Positions 44,848 to 53,965 of a stretch of DNA of 64,000 nucleotides are shown one piece after another. The position numbers and the translations under genes were made by a program. The first letter of the stretch is position 1. Each line of letters starts with the position of its first letter. The stretch comes from Macrostomum hystrix (taxonomy: Eukaryota; Platyhelminthes; Macrostomidae), in contig CATNEN010000030.1 of the NCBI GenBank assembly GCA_950097015.1, positions 2,899,001 to 2,963,000 of the forward strand, written 5' to 3'. The notes under the pieces were generated by a model, which was not told the DNA's origin, searched no databases, and worked only from the letters and a program-made list of their open reading frames with translations.

Positions 44848-45177
44848 CGAAAATTCCACCAGTGCGAGCTGGCACCCTTCAGATGTCCGATGACGAATTC
44901 ATGTGCCAGGTGATTCAGGTTCCTACTTATTGAATACGCTCAGGTGTCCGTAGTCGTGCTGGGCCCAGCCCACCTGGGCCTGCGATGCGCACATCAGAGC
45001 GGAGGCAGTCAGGAAGGTCACGAGATTGACGCCACCCAGCCACAGGGTGAGGAGAGCTGCTAGCTCCAGCAGGTAGCACTGGCCTAGGTATCTGACGAAA
45101 AAGTCTGGCCTGGCCAGGAACCAGCCGGAATCTTCCGCCAGTTGGCGCAGTTCACGGAAGTCCTTCACGATTGGTGG
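44848..45177 (-). pseudogene. Desaturase exon with first His box, frameshifted
   Basis: Acceptor TATTGCACAG|CC, donor TTTTCG|GTTCGT (weak). Encodes a hydrophobic stretch (LLELAALLTLWLGGVNLVTF), QVGWAQHDYGHLSVFNK, then a shift. NHLAHEFVIGHLKGASSHWW follows in another frame with no room for an intron. The 330-nt length is one base too long. Confidence 0.85.
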
Positions 45178-45254
45178 CTGTGCAATAGGGGGGCGTAAGG
45201 AATTTTTATTAGCAATCAACAATCAGCCAGCATAAAGTTCAGCGCATTCATTTA

Positions 45255-45780
45255 TAAAACTCGGGATTCCCTGGTCATGGAAATTGGGATTACCTGATCA
45301 AAGAATTTTGGATTCCCTGGTCAAAGTAGTTGGGATTCCCTGGTCAGAGTATTTGGGATTCCCTGGTCAGTTAGTTGGGATTCCCTGGTCATTTATTTGG
45401 ATTCTCTGTTCAGTTAGTTGAGATTACCCGGTCAGAGAAGTTGGGATTCCCTGGTCAGTGAATTTTGGATTCTCTAGTCATCGAAATCGGGATATCCTGG
45501 TCAGAATAGTTGGGATTCCCTGGTCAGACAGAGTAGTTGGGATTCACTCGTCAGAGAAGTTGGGATTCCCTGGTCAGAGAAGTTGGGATTCCCTGGTCAG
45601 ACAGAGTAGTTGGGATTCACTCGTCAGAGAAGTTGGGATGCACTGGTCAGAGAAGTTGGGATTCCCTGGTCAGAGAAGTTGGGATTCCCTGGATTCTCTG
45701 GTGATCGAAATTGGGATTCCCTGGTCAGAGAAATTGGGATTTCCTGGTTAAAGAAGTTTGGATTCCCTTGTCAGAAGAAC
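45255..45780. repeat. Degenerate ~23-bp minisatellite, desaturase intron
   Basis: GTTGGGATTCCCTGGTCAGA recurs with many changes and variable spacing, including a 67-bp duplication (TCAGACAGAGTAGTTGGGAT at 45523 and 45597). It is an older, decayed array compared with its neighbours. Confidence 0.85.
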
Positions 45781-46006
45781 AAGCGAACAAAAACACCGAA
45801 GATGTTTTTCTTCTCGGATGGTTCAATTTGGCTTTTCCTAGCCATGGAAATCACAATTATCCCTTTTATGGACAGTGGGATTCCATTGGAGCAGTACGCG
45901 GGTATAAACATCTAATCTTGGTCATTAAATTTAGAATTGCTTGGTAATGGAATCGAGCTCTCCGTTTTATTAAAAAAATTAAAATCGCAGCAAAATACAA
46001 GCTTAC

Positions 46007-46102
46007 TATTGTTTTCTCATAGTCTTCGACAACCCCACACTGCAGCGGTTTAATCAGTTTTTCAACCAGAGCCCTGTCATTGTGCATTGCCGTCCATGCA
46101 TC
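46007..46102 (-). CDS. Desaturase exon linking b5 and membrane domain
   Basis: 96 nt, phase 0 on both sides: acceptor TTGCTTGTTAG|GAT, donor ACAATA|GTAAGC. Encodes DAWTAMHNDRALVEKLIKPL, the end of the cytochrome b5 fold. Intact. Confidence 0.88.
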
Positions 46103-46728
46103 CTAACAAGCAAGGATTAAGTATTTTGTATCAGTGCAAATAAAAATTTGATAATAAATCTGTTTTCAATCTACGGGCTCTAATTTTGTGTATATACTCG
46201 TATTTACGTCTATGCAAAAAATATATGTAAGTAAAACTGTTTTCTTTTTTATACGAAAAACTTTAATAACTGAGGATAATCTCAATTAGCTGACCTTGAC
46301 AATTATTTATTTTCACAATTCAAGTCAACATAGGGGACAATTATAATGGTAGCTGTCAGAATTACATGCTCTGCTTGAATATAATTTAAGGTAAATGATA
46401 ATTTATTGATACATCCAATAGATTGTCACATTCTCTTCTAGTTGACAAAATAAGTGAATTTTCAAAGCTGATAATATATAAATGAGTTTTTTCTCAATAT
46501 ATATGTAATATTTTGTAAGTAGGCCTATATAACCTAAACTTATTTCGGAAAATGAAAAAACGAATAAACCACTAATCATTAATCCCGAATAAAGTCATTT
46601 CAGACATTAGTTTTTACTTGCATGCAAGGACTCATTCATAAACGCCATACAAGTATGGAACACTTGAATGTTGTAAAAGTGAGTTACATCTGGTAAATTT
46701 TGAAAGATTAAAAATTTTTATAACTTAC

Positions 46729-46892
46729 CGTTGCGTCTTCTCCTGAATATGATGCAATGACCTTTGCTCCACCTGGATGCTTATGAATGAAGTCTGTAAC
46801 ATCATATACGTTTCCATGAATTACAATAAGCTTTTTCTCTGAGGTTCGTCCTCTATACTCTTTTAAAGACTCCACGTGGTAAAAGACAACAT
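46729..46892 (-). CDS. Desaturase cytochrome b5 exon
   Basis: Encodes VFYHVESLKEY, VIHGNVYDVTDFIHKHPGG (the haem-ligand motif HPGG) and the end SYSGEDAT|GTAAGT. The 5' border is placed at CAAATTGGAAG|AT (phase 2). No ATG suits this frame, so a first exon must lie upstream. Confidence 0.82.
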
Positions 46893-48643
46893 CTTCCAAT
46901 TTGGGTAAGTACAGAAATAACTATGCTGCTAATTAAGAAATCAAGAACTGACAAAAATGCTGTATAAAATGTTTTTTGACAAAATTTACCTTGACAACAT
47001 CATAAACCAAATATTGGACAAAACGTGTGAGCAATAATTTAAACAAAGTTTAACTTTTAACTAGCAGTAAACACTAAGTAATGTTAAAATCGGCAGGAAC
47101 AAAAATATTATAAAAAATCTATAATAATGACGTTTTAATTTCGTAGTTTATGTTTGACTGAATGCTGTTAAAGCTCTTCCGTTTCTAAATCAGTTATTCA
47201 AGGACCACTAGAAGAAGAATCCAGTCCTCTTCTTCTAGTGGTCCTTGCAGTTATTCCGAGCAACCGCAGCTTTTCTTATTAAACTCAGAGCCGATCCTCG
47301 AGTTGAAGTCGAGTCGAGATTAAACAGTTACAAGTTCTAATCCTCTAGAATATGCTGAATAAAGTTATTCGATGTCTTTATCTCAACTAATTTTACCAGT
47401 TAAATTTTTCGGTGAATTTATTTTCTGGACGACTTTCTCTAGGACTACATTTACGAGCCCCTGTACGAGCTCGTACATGTAAATCTAATTCTGAGTTTGA
47501 TATACGTAAAAGCAATCTTCCGAAAGTACGGTTAAATTACAGTAAGTATACTGATCGAAATTCATAACTATTTATGCAAGCGGGCAAAGCAGGCACACAG
47601 TCTTGTGTAAATATTTGTGCATTTTCATCGACTAGTTTGTGATCTTTGACTCCATGTTCATGATAACTATTAATAGACATTGTACAGTATAGTGGTAAAC
47701 TGCCACTTGCAAAAAATTACGTACGCTTACATCACTGAATTTGGTAACCAAGGAGCAGGGAAAACTATAAATACTGAGTGAATCGCTCGTTTCCCGTCCC
47801 GTGTATTTAGTAGTCCTTGCGAAGGAGCTAAATATAGATTAACAATTGCTAATTTGCCAAAAACTCATTTTTTTGGCGCGAATCACTGGTACATTGTGCA
47901 GAAATGCCCGTATTCTTTTCCAACAAACAATGGACGCATACACACAAGGTCGACCTGCATACAAATTAAACTTCATGTAGTCTGCTCCAGTTTCCCAATT
48001 GTCATCCTTAATTAGAATAATAACGTAAAAACGATTTCAGGCATTATTTCACTGACCTATTTTCTAACAAGTCTGCGATAATGCTATTTATAAAACAACC
48101 AATATTGGCTTTGCGCATGGGTAGGCCTGTGTTGTAAGCATGGCACACTGTATACTTTGTATTGTCCAGCGCGAAAATTAAATGTATTATAGTACTGTCC
48201 GTTTTATTATAACTTACTTGAGTAGCCTAAGCAGCAGGCAGAACTATTGTCCAATCTGAGCCAGTGGTATAACTAAATTTTGATTGACTTGCGCAGTGTG
48301 ACAGAAACGCTGATTGCATGGCAAAGTGAAGCCGAAATTGATTTTATAAGCCGAAAACTGTCGACGTGACAGTCGGTGAGCATGCACTGCCCAAACACCG
48401 CCGGTTTTGTTAAACCAGTTCTTCAGCGAGAATCTCATGCAGTGATTAGGCAAAGTGCAGCCTGGCCTAAGAAGCTGAAAGTTGGCTCAAGTAGGTCTGG
48501 GTGCTGATCTAATTGCCTAAGTGCCTGTTCTGTTGGACAGATCTTTGGCATGAAGAAATTACACCATAGGGACTTCTAGATCTAGCAGCAACAGAGTGAA
48601 CCGCAGGATGCCTTACAAACTATGATTAATATATATATATAAT
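46893..48643. other. Upstream desaturase region, no exon recognised
   Basis: AT-rich. It should contain the missing first desaturase exon, but none could be supported. A 20-bp perfect hairpin lies at 47199-47247. Confidence 0.45.
47191..47256. repeat. Perfect 20-bp hairpin inside a 9-bp direct repeat
   Basis: The arms 47199-47218 (CAAGGACCACTAGAAGAAGA) and 47228-47247 are exact reverse complements with a 9-nt loop. CAGTTATTC occurs directly before (47191-47199) and after (47248-47256). Confidence 0.85.
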
Positions 48644-48838
48644 TATTATTGCGCCGCGCATGTGAACTCCGCGTACGGCTGTACAGTCCATGGACTGGGG
48701 AGACGCCACACCTTTACCATTAATTTAGCGTCAATTAAGTGTCTTGCAAAAGGACACAAATTGTTCAAATGGAGTCGGGATCGAACCCCCGACCTTCAAG
48801 TAGTGAGTCCGACGCTCTAACCAAGAGGCTACAACCCC
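48644..48838 (-). mobile_element. Main-family SINE, 3'-truncated, minus strand
   Basis: Head (GGATCGAACCCCCGACCTTC, the B box reversed) at the high end, then core AAAGGACACAAATTGTTC and CCATGGACTGGGGAGACG. Part of the middle (the GGGTACC segment) is deleted and the 3' end is short. Confidence 0.82.
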
Positions 48839-49679
48839 ATGCATATCAGGCTAGGCAAAAAATCAGAATATAGCTATATTTATATCCCTGAAATTCAAAG
48901 AATTAAGCAAAATGGTAAAGCAGCTTCCTAAGCAATTGCTGATGTTGCTGCTGCTGCTAAAAATTCTTACTTTACAATCCATTTTTAATTTTATCTTATC
49001 GTCAACAAATTTCCCAATGGGCGTTTCCCTTAGGCTTGACAGCAGTCAATGCGTGCAGGGATTAGACGAAGTTACGAGTATTATTGATTGATTTAATGAT
49101 TGATTGAGTGATTGGTCGGTGCGAGCTAATCATTAGAATTTTCGGCTGTGGATTTATAAATTTTTTATAGCATCGCATGATCACTTTACTAGGCCAGAAC
49201 TAATCTAAATAAATGGAGCAGCTATAATAGGAAGTAGAAATGAAGCCACGCTGAGAATATTGCTCAAATCTACGTAGATGCAGGTATAAGGCCGCATTGC
49301 AGCCATCTAGCCCATCGCTATAGCCTCACGGGAGCGGACGGCGAAGACGATTTCGGCAAAATTAATCAACAAAAACTGATGTCGCGGGCGCACACGTCAC
49401 TGCAGGGACGAACCGCCCCCTCAGCTAATGAAATGGAGGCCCGGGGGCCGCTCGGTGAAGCTGAGATCGGAAGTGCGAAAGTTAAGCCGGGCACAGGTGT
49501 GTGACGCGCTCAACTTACTCTGTCTCAAACACGTGCTCAAATTTTTAGTTTTAAAAACAAAGCACTCATTGCTGAGTGAGTGTCGCAAGAAGCAAGTCAA
49601 TTTAAAAGGCCAGACGTCCCTGTCGGTGCCTGCGCTAGTCCACAGCAGCACGTCCTGAAACGGCACAGCTCAGATAGTC
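48839..49679. other. Spacer, no gene seen
   Basis: Short open frames near 49.4-49.7 kb match no family; one merely leads into the following array. Confidence 0.45.
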
Positions 49680-51747
49680 GCAGGCCTGAACCCAATCCTC
49701 ATCCTGAACCCAATCCTCATCCTGAACCCGATCCTCATCGTGAACCCAATCCTCACCCTGAACCCAATCCTCATCCTGAACCCAATCATCATCGTGAACC
49801 CAATCCTCATCCTGAACCAAATCCTCATCCTGAACCCAATCCTCATCCTGAACCCAATACTCATCCTGAACCCAATCCTCATCCTGAACCCAATCCTCAC
49901 CCTGAACCCAATCCTCATCCTGAACCCAATCATCATCCTGAACCCAATCATCATCCTAAACCCAGTCCTCATCCTGAACCCAATCCTTATCCTCATCCTG
50001 AACCCAGTCCTCATCCTGAAACCTATCCTAATCCTCATCCTGAACCCAATCCTCATCCTGAACCCAATCATCATCCTGAACCCAATCATCATCCTAAACC
50101 CAATCCTTATCCTGAACCCAATCCTTATCCTCATCCTGAACCCAGTCCTCATCCTGAAACCTATCCTAATCCTCATCCTGAACCCAATCCTCATCCTGAA
50201 CCCAATCCTAATCCTCATCCTGAACCCAATCCTTATCCTGAACCCAATCCTAATCCTCATCCTGAACCCAGCCCTCATCCTGAACCCAATCCTAATCCTC
50301 ATCCTGAACCCTATCCTAATCCTCATCCTGAACCCAATCCTCATCCTGAACCAAATCCTCATCGTGAACCCAATCCTCATCCTGAACCCAATCATCATCC
50401 TGAACCGAATCATCATCCTGAACCCAATCCTCATCGTGAACCCAATCCTCATCCTGAACCCAATCCTCATCCTGAACCCAATCCTCATCCTGAACCCAAT
50501 CCTCATCCTGAACCCAATCCTCATCCTGAACCCAATCCTCATCCTGAACCCAATCCTCATCCTGAACCCAATCCTCATCCTCATCCTAAACCCAGTCCTC
50601 ATCCTGAACCCAATCCTCATCCTCATCCTGAACCCAATCCTTATCCTCATCCTGAACCCAATCCTTATCCTCATCCTGAACCCAATCCTCATCCTCATCC
50701 TGAACCCAATCCTCATCCCCATCCTGAACCCAATCCTCATCCTCATCCTGAACCCAATCCTCATCCTCATCCTGAACCCAATCCTCATCCTCATCCTGAA
50801 CCCAATCCTCATCCTCATCCTGAACCCAATCCTCATCCTCATCCTGAACCCAATCCTCATCCTCATCCTGAACCCAATCCTCATCCTGAACCCAATCCCC
50901 ATCCTGAACCCAATCCTCATCCTCATCCTGAACCCAATCCTCATCCTCATCCTGAACCCAGTCCTTAACCCGAACCCAATCCTAATCCTCATCCTGAACC
51001 CAGTCCTTAACCCGAACCCAATCCTCATCCTCATCCTGAACCCAGTCCTTAACCCGAACCCAATCCTCATCCTCATCCTGAACCCAGTCCTTAATCCAAT
51101 CCCAATCCTCATCCTTATCCTCATCCTCATCCTGAACCCAATCCCCATCCTGAACCCAATCCTCATCCTCATCCTGAACCCAGTCCTTAACCCGAACCCA
51201 ATCCTCATCCTCATCCTGAACCCAGTCCTTAACCCGAACCCAATCCTCATCCTCATCCTGAACCCAGTCCTTAATCCAATCCCAATCCTCATCCTTATCC
51301 TCATCCTCATCCTGAACCCAATCCCCATCCTGAACCCAATCCTCATCCTCATCCTGAACCCAGTCCTTAACCCGAACCCAATCCTCATCCTCATCCTGAA
51401 CCCAGTCCTTAACCCGAACCCAATCCTCATCCTCATCCTGAACCCAGTCCTTAACCCGAACCCAATCCTCATCCTCATCCTGAACCCAGTCCTTAACCCC
51501 GAACCCAATCCTCATCCTCATCCTGAACCCAGTCCTTAACCCGAACCCAATCCTCATCCTCATCCTGAACCCAGTCCTTAACCCGAACCCAATCCTCATC
51601 CTCATCCTGAACCCAGTCCTTAATCCAATCCCAATCCTCATCCTTATCCTCATCCTCATCCTGAACCCAATCCCCATCCTGAACCCAATCCTCATCCTCA
51701 TCCTGAACCCAGTCCTTAACCCGAACCCAATCCTCATCCTGAAACTC
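49680..51747. repeat. 18/24-bp minisatellite with ~180-bp higher-order repeats
   Basis: Basic unit GAACCCAATCCTCATCCT, often extended by 6 bp (CATCCT). In the right half, a ~180-bp block marked by CCAGTCCTTAATCCAATCCC recurs at about 51085, 51265 and 51615. Strongly strand-biased: the plus strand is almost G-free. It ends at a small hairpin (CTCCGTAG..CTACGGAG, 51744-51768). Open frames up to 612 codons are artefacts. Confidence 0.94.
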
Positions 51748-51768
51748 CGTAGAGTCTGAAACTACGGA

Positions 51769-52153
51769 GATGCTGATTATCTTGCTAACAAATCTGCTAC
51801 ATTGACAAGTTTACAAGTTTAAGTCTTTAAACACAAAAGGCGACTGAAAATGGCAATAATTTATCCAACTTTGCCCACAAAAGAAGGAAGCCTTATACTT
51901 GTCCCTGAAGCTGGTACGGGGTCTGAGTAAATAGCTTCTATTTGCGTTGCTCATTGAAAATGTCTAGTATTTTAAATAAACGCCCGCCCAGCTTTTGAAT
52001 CGATGACTCCTACCAGATTAGATTAATAGGTAGAATCCAATTAAATTCAGGCTGCGATTCCATCTAATCACGCGGAGTGATTATTTGCCGAGAGCAGAGT
52101 ATCCAGCACACTTCCCTGACCGGGATGGGCCAATGGCGGTTGCAGGGGGTGCG
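51769..52153. other. Upstream region of the neuropeptide gene
   Basis: Non-coding; no array or transposon recognised. Confidence 0.5.
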
Positions 52154-52159
52154 TATAAG
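52154..52159 (+). promoter_or_regulatory. Candidate TATA box, neuropeptide gene
   Basis: GCGTATAAGA about 100 nt before the start codon, in a locally GC-rich stretch. It is placed well for a start of transcription near 52185. Confidence 0.5.
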
Positions 52160-52204
52160 ACTGGCTTGATCAGATGAAGGAACCGCCTCACTTACCCTCC
52201 CTAC

Positions 52205-52206
52205 AG
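52205..52206 (+). promoter_or_regulatory. Splice-acceptor-like site in the neuropeptide 5' leader
   Basis: CTTACCCTCCCTACAG|GGCAC, a strong acceptor only ~50 nt after the TATA-like box and 50 nt before the ATG. It could be a spliced-leader addition site; otherwise it is chance. Confidence 0.35.
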
Positions 52207-52255
52207 GGCACAGCGACTCGTCTGTATCTCCATTTCCTCTAGACCGGAGTCAAGC

Positions 52256-52533
52256 ATGAAGGCTAGTCTTGCTCTGCTCTGCGAGCTACTCGCTGTCCTG
52301 ATACTGCTCACCACAGCCTCATCCTCATCGCCAGTGTTCGACTACGAGGAGCGACCGCGGCACCGGCAGCAGCTGCAGACGGAAGATGGCGGCGACGAGA
52401 TGCCGGGTGCTCTGGAGATCGACAAGCGGCAGTACCAGATGGCGCTAAAGACACCAAGGTTCAGCTCCTTGGAACAACTTGACGACTACATGAGACAGTT
52501 GGAGACCTACCTCAAACTGCTGGGCCGGCAGAG
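52256..52533 (+). CDS. NPF: NPF precursor exon 1
   Basis: Signal peptide, a short acidic spacer, KR, and the peptide up to the first two bases of its penultimate Arg. Reading on without splicing gives only QVLTIEFA and a stop at 52559-52561, losing the amidation signal. Confidence 0.92.
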
Positions 52534-53347
52534 GCAAGTATTGACCATAGAGTTTGCTTAGCAACTGTTGCTTGCGATTCTATTCGTTACTTTAGCCCTT
52601 CCGCGTCCCGATCTCATCCCTTTCTCTTCCCAACTGCATCCCATTCACTTCCCACACGCATCCCATTCCCTTCCCGCCTGCATCCCATTCGATCACTTCC
52701 CACACGCATCCCATTCCCTTCCCACCTGCATCCCATTCACTTCCCACCTGCATCCCATTCACTTCCCACACGCATCCCATTCCCCTCCTAACACATCTAA
52801 CATCCAATTGAGGGATTAATGTGGGATTACTGATATGTATATTAAGGGATTTATGTGGGATATCTGATGTGCTTATTAAGGGATTTATGTGGAATGACTG
52901 ATGTGTCTATTAAGGGATTTATATGAGATTTTTGATTCGGCTTTCAAACGATTTTAAGAGGATATCTAACCCATCTATCATGGGATTTTATCCCCATAAT
53001 CCGACCTGTCTGTCATTGGTGTTTAGGGATATCTGGTCTGTTTCTTTCGGTATACAACGAGATATCTGACCCTTCATTGAGGGATTTTTGTTAGGATCTC
53101 TGAGCCGTCCATCAGGAGACTTTATGCGGGTATTTGGAGCAGTGAGAAGGCTGTGAGCAACTCCCCTGCCCAGCAACCAGTCCTCAGACTCTCCTCCTCG
53201 CTATTTTCTATTTGAAGGTTCGGGAAGCGCTCGGGCCGCGTCCGCGGCGAAGGCGGCGGAGTGACCAGAGAGGCGAAGCGCAGCGCGGCATCCATTGCCA
53301 GCCGGCTGAAGGCAATCGACGAGAAGCTGGGCCTGCTGCTGCTGTGA
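52256..53347 (+). CDS. NPF: Neuropeptide F (NPY family) precursor, two exons
   Basis: Exons 52256-52533 and 53218-53347 give a 135-aa secreted precursor. Residues 1-~25 are a signal peptide (MKASLALLCELLAVLILLTT). A dibasic KR precedes a peptide that starts QYQMALKTPRF and ends GRQR|F-GKR, a 36-residue C-terminally amidated NPF/NPY-like hormone with the family's Tyr-rich helix (LDDYMRQLETYLKLLG). The intron falls after two bases of the penultimate Arg codon, the conserved NPY-family intron position. It uses a GC donor (AG|GCAAGT) and acceptor TATTTGAAG|G. A 40-residue C-flanking peptide with a further KR follows, then TGA. NPF peptides act through G-protein-coupled receptors on feeding and reproduction. 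The splice is a hand inference supported by phase, consensus and the restored RFGKR. Confidence 0.92.
52620..52795. repeat. 22-bp minisatellite in the NPF intron
   Basis: Units of CATCCCATTCACTTCCCAC plus CTG or ACG; about eight copies with one interrupted unit (GATCACTTCC). The plus strand lacks G almost entirely. Confidence 0.9.
52805..53130. repeat. Degenerate ~40-bp repeat in the NPF intron
   Basis: Phrases such as GGGATTTATGTGGGAT and CTGATGTGTCTATTAAGGGA recur with heavy divergence up to ~90 bp before exon 2. An old, decayed array. Confidence 0.7.
53218..53347 (+). CDS. NPF: NPF precursor exon 2
   Basis: The first base completes the Arg codon, then F-G-K-R: the amidation donor Gly and dibasic cleavage site. 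A C-flanking peptide (SGRVRGEGGGVT.., AKR, then SIASRLKAIDEKLGLLLL) ends at TGA 53345-53347. Not visible as a long open frame because other frames dominate. Confidence 0.9.
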
Positions 53348-53965
53348 GCAACCGACGCGAGGATCACAGATCTCACCTGAAAGCATGGGCAAACAGCGCA
53401 CAGCTCTCAGGCCAAATAATCCGAACACTTTCTAAACAGAATAATCAAGAGAACTGCAACCAGAAGAGAAGATTGAATTGACGCAAGCAGTTCTAGCTCA
53501 GTCCGATTCCATTCAACTGCCGCTTTGTTTTCAGCGTGGCGCGCTCCGGCGCACGGGCTCACACTGAGTTCTCCCATTTTGCTCCCATATCTCCCTTCCT
53601 CTTCTTCTTCTTACCCGCCGACTAATCCAACTGTTTGATCACCCAAACCCCCCTTATGCTCAGATAGGAGTGCTCAGGTTTAAGCCAGTGGCGCGATTTT
53701 CCGGCACAAAATATACTAACAATCAACAGCAGTGGGCGAAGCCAGTCTTGTTTGGGACAGAGTGCTAAATTCATTCATTGTCTTTTTGTTTCATTTTACT
53801 TACCAACTGAAGCATGCATTCGTGGAATTGAGTCGACCCTCTATTTAGTGCTTACATAAGAAAAGTACTCACTGAATGTGAGCACGAAATTTAATCATTT
53901 TTTCGATTGGCTTTATCTTAATTGAAAACTCGAATTCAGGTTTTTTTATTTTACCTTCTTTTTCA
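53348..53965. other. NPF 3' flank, no gene seen
   Basis: Non-coding. No canonical AATAAA was found close to the stop codon. Confidence 0.45.

Larger units (their letters stand above)
38823..46892 (-). pseudogene. Cytochrome b5-fused front-end fatty acid desaturase, disabled reading frame
   Basis: The family inserts a double bond at the carboxyl side of polyunsaturated acyl-CoA in the ER, using an N-terminal cytochrome b5 and three His boxes. Exons found: 46892-46729 (b5, haem motif HPGG), 46102-46007, 45177-44848 (box 1 HDYGH), 41332-41010 (box 2 HFLHH), 39845-39669 (box 3 QIEHH) and 39003-38823 (end, TAA). All splice sites are GT-AG with matching phases. Three lesions occur: a 1-nt insertion near 44921, a 1-nt deletion near 41247 (a short A run), and an in-frame TAA at about 41154-41152, where relatives have an aromatic or polar residue. 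Exon lengths (330 and 323 nt) are each exactly 1 nt off. All metal-binding His residues are still present. The first exon was not found. The lesions mean a young pseudogene or sequencing error next to long arrays. Confidence 0.85.

Noticed and set aside
52535-52561. NPF read-through end without splicing
   Set aside because: It would give GRQRQVLTIEFA and lose the amidated RF end. The GC donor with phase-matched acceptor explains the family signature better.
53122-53428. Minus-strand frames overlapping NPF exon 2
   Set aside because: They are antisense shadows; the plus strand restores the RFGKR amidation site in correct phase.
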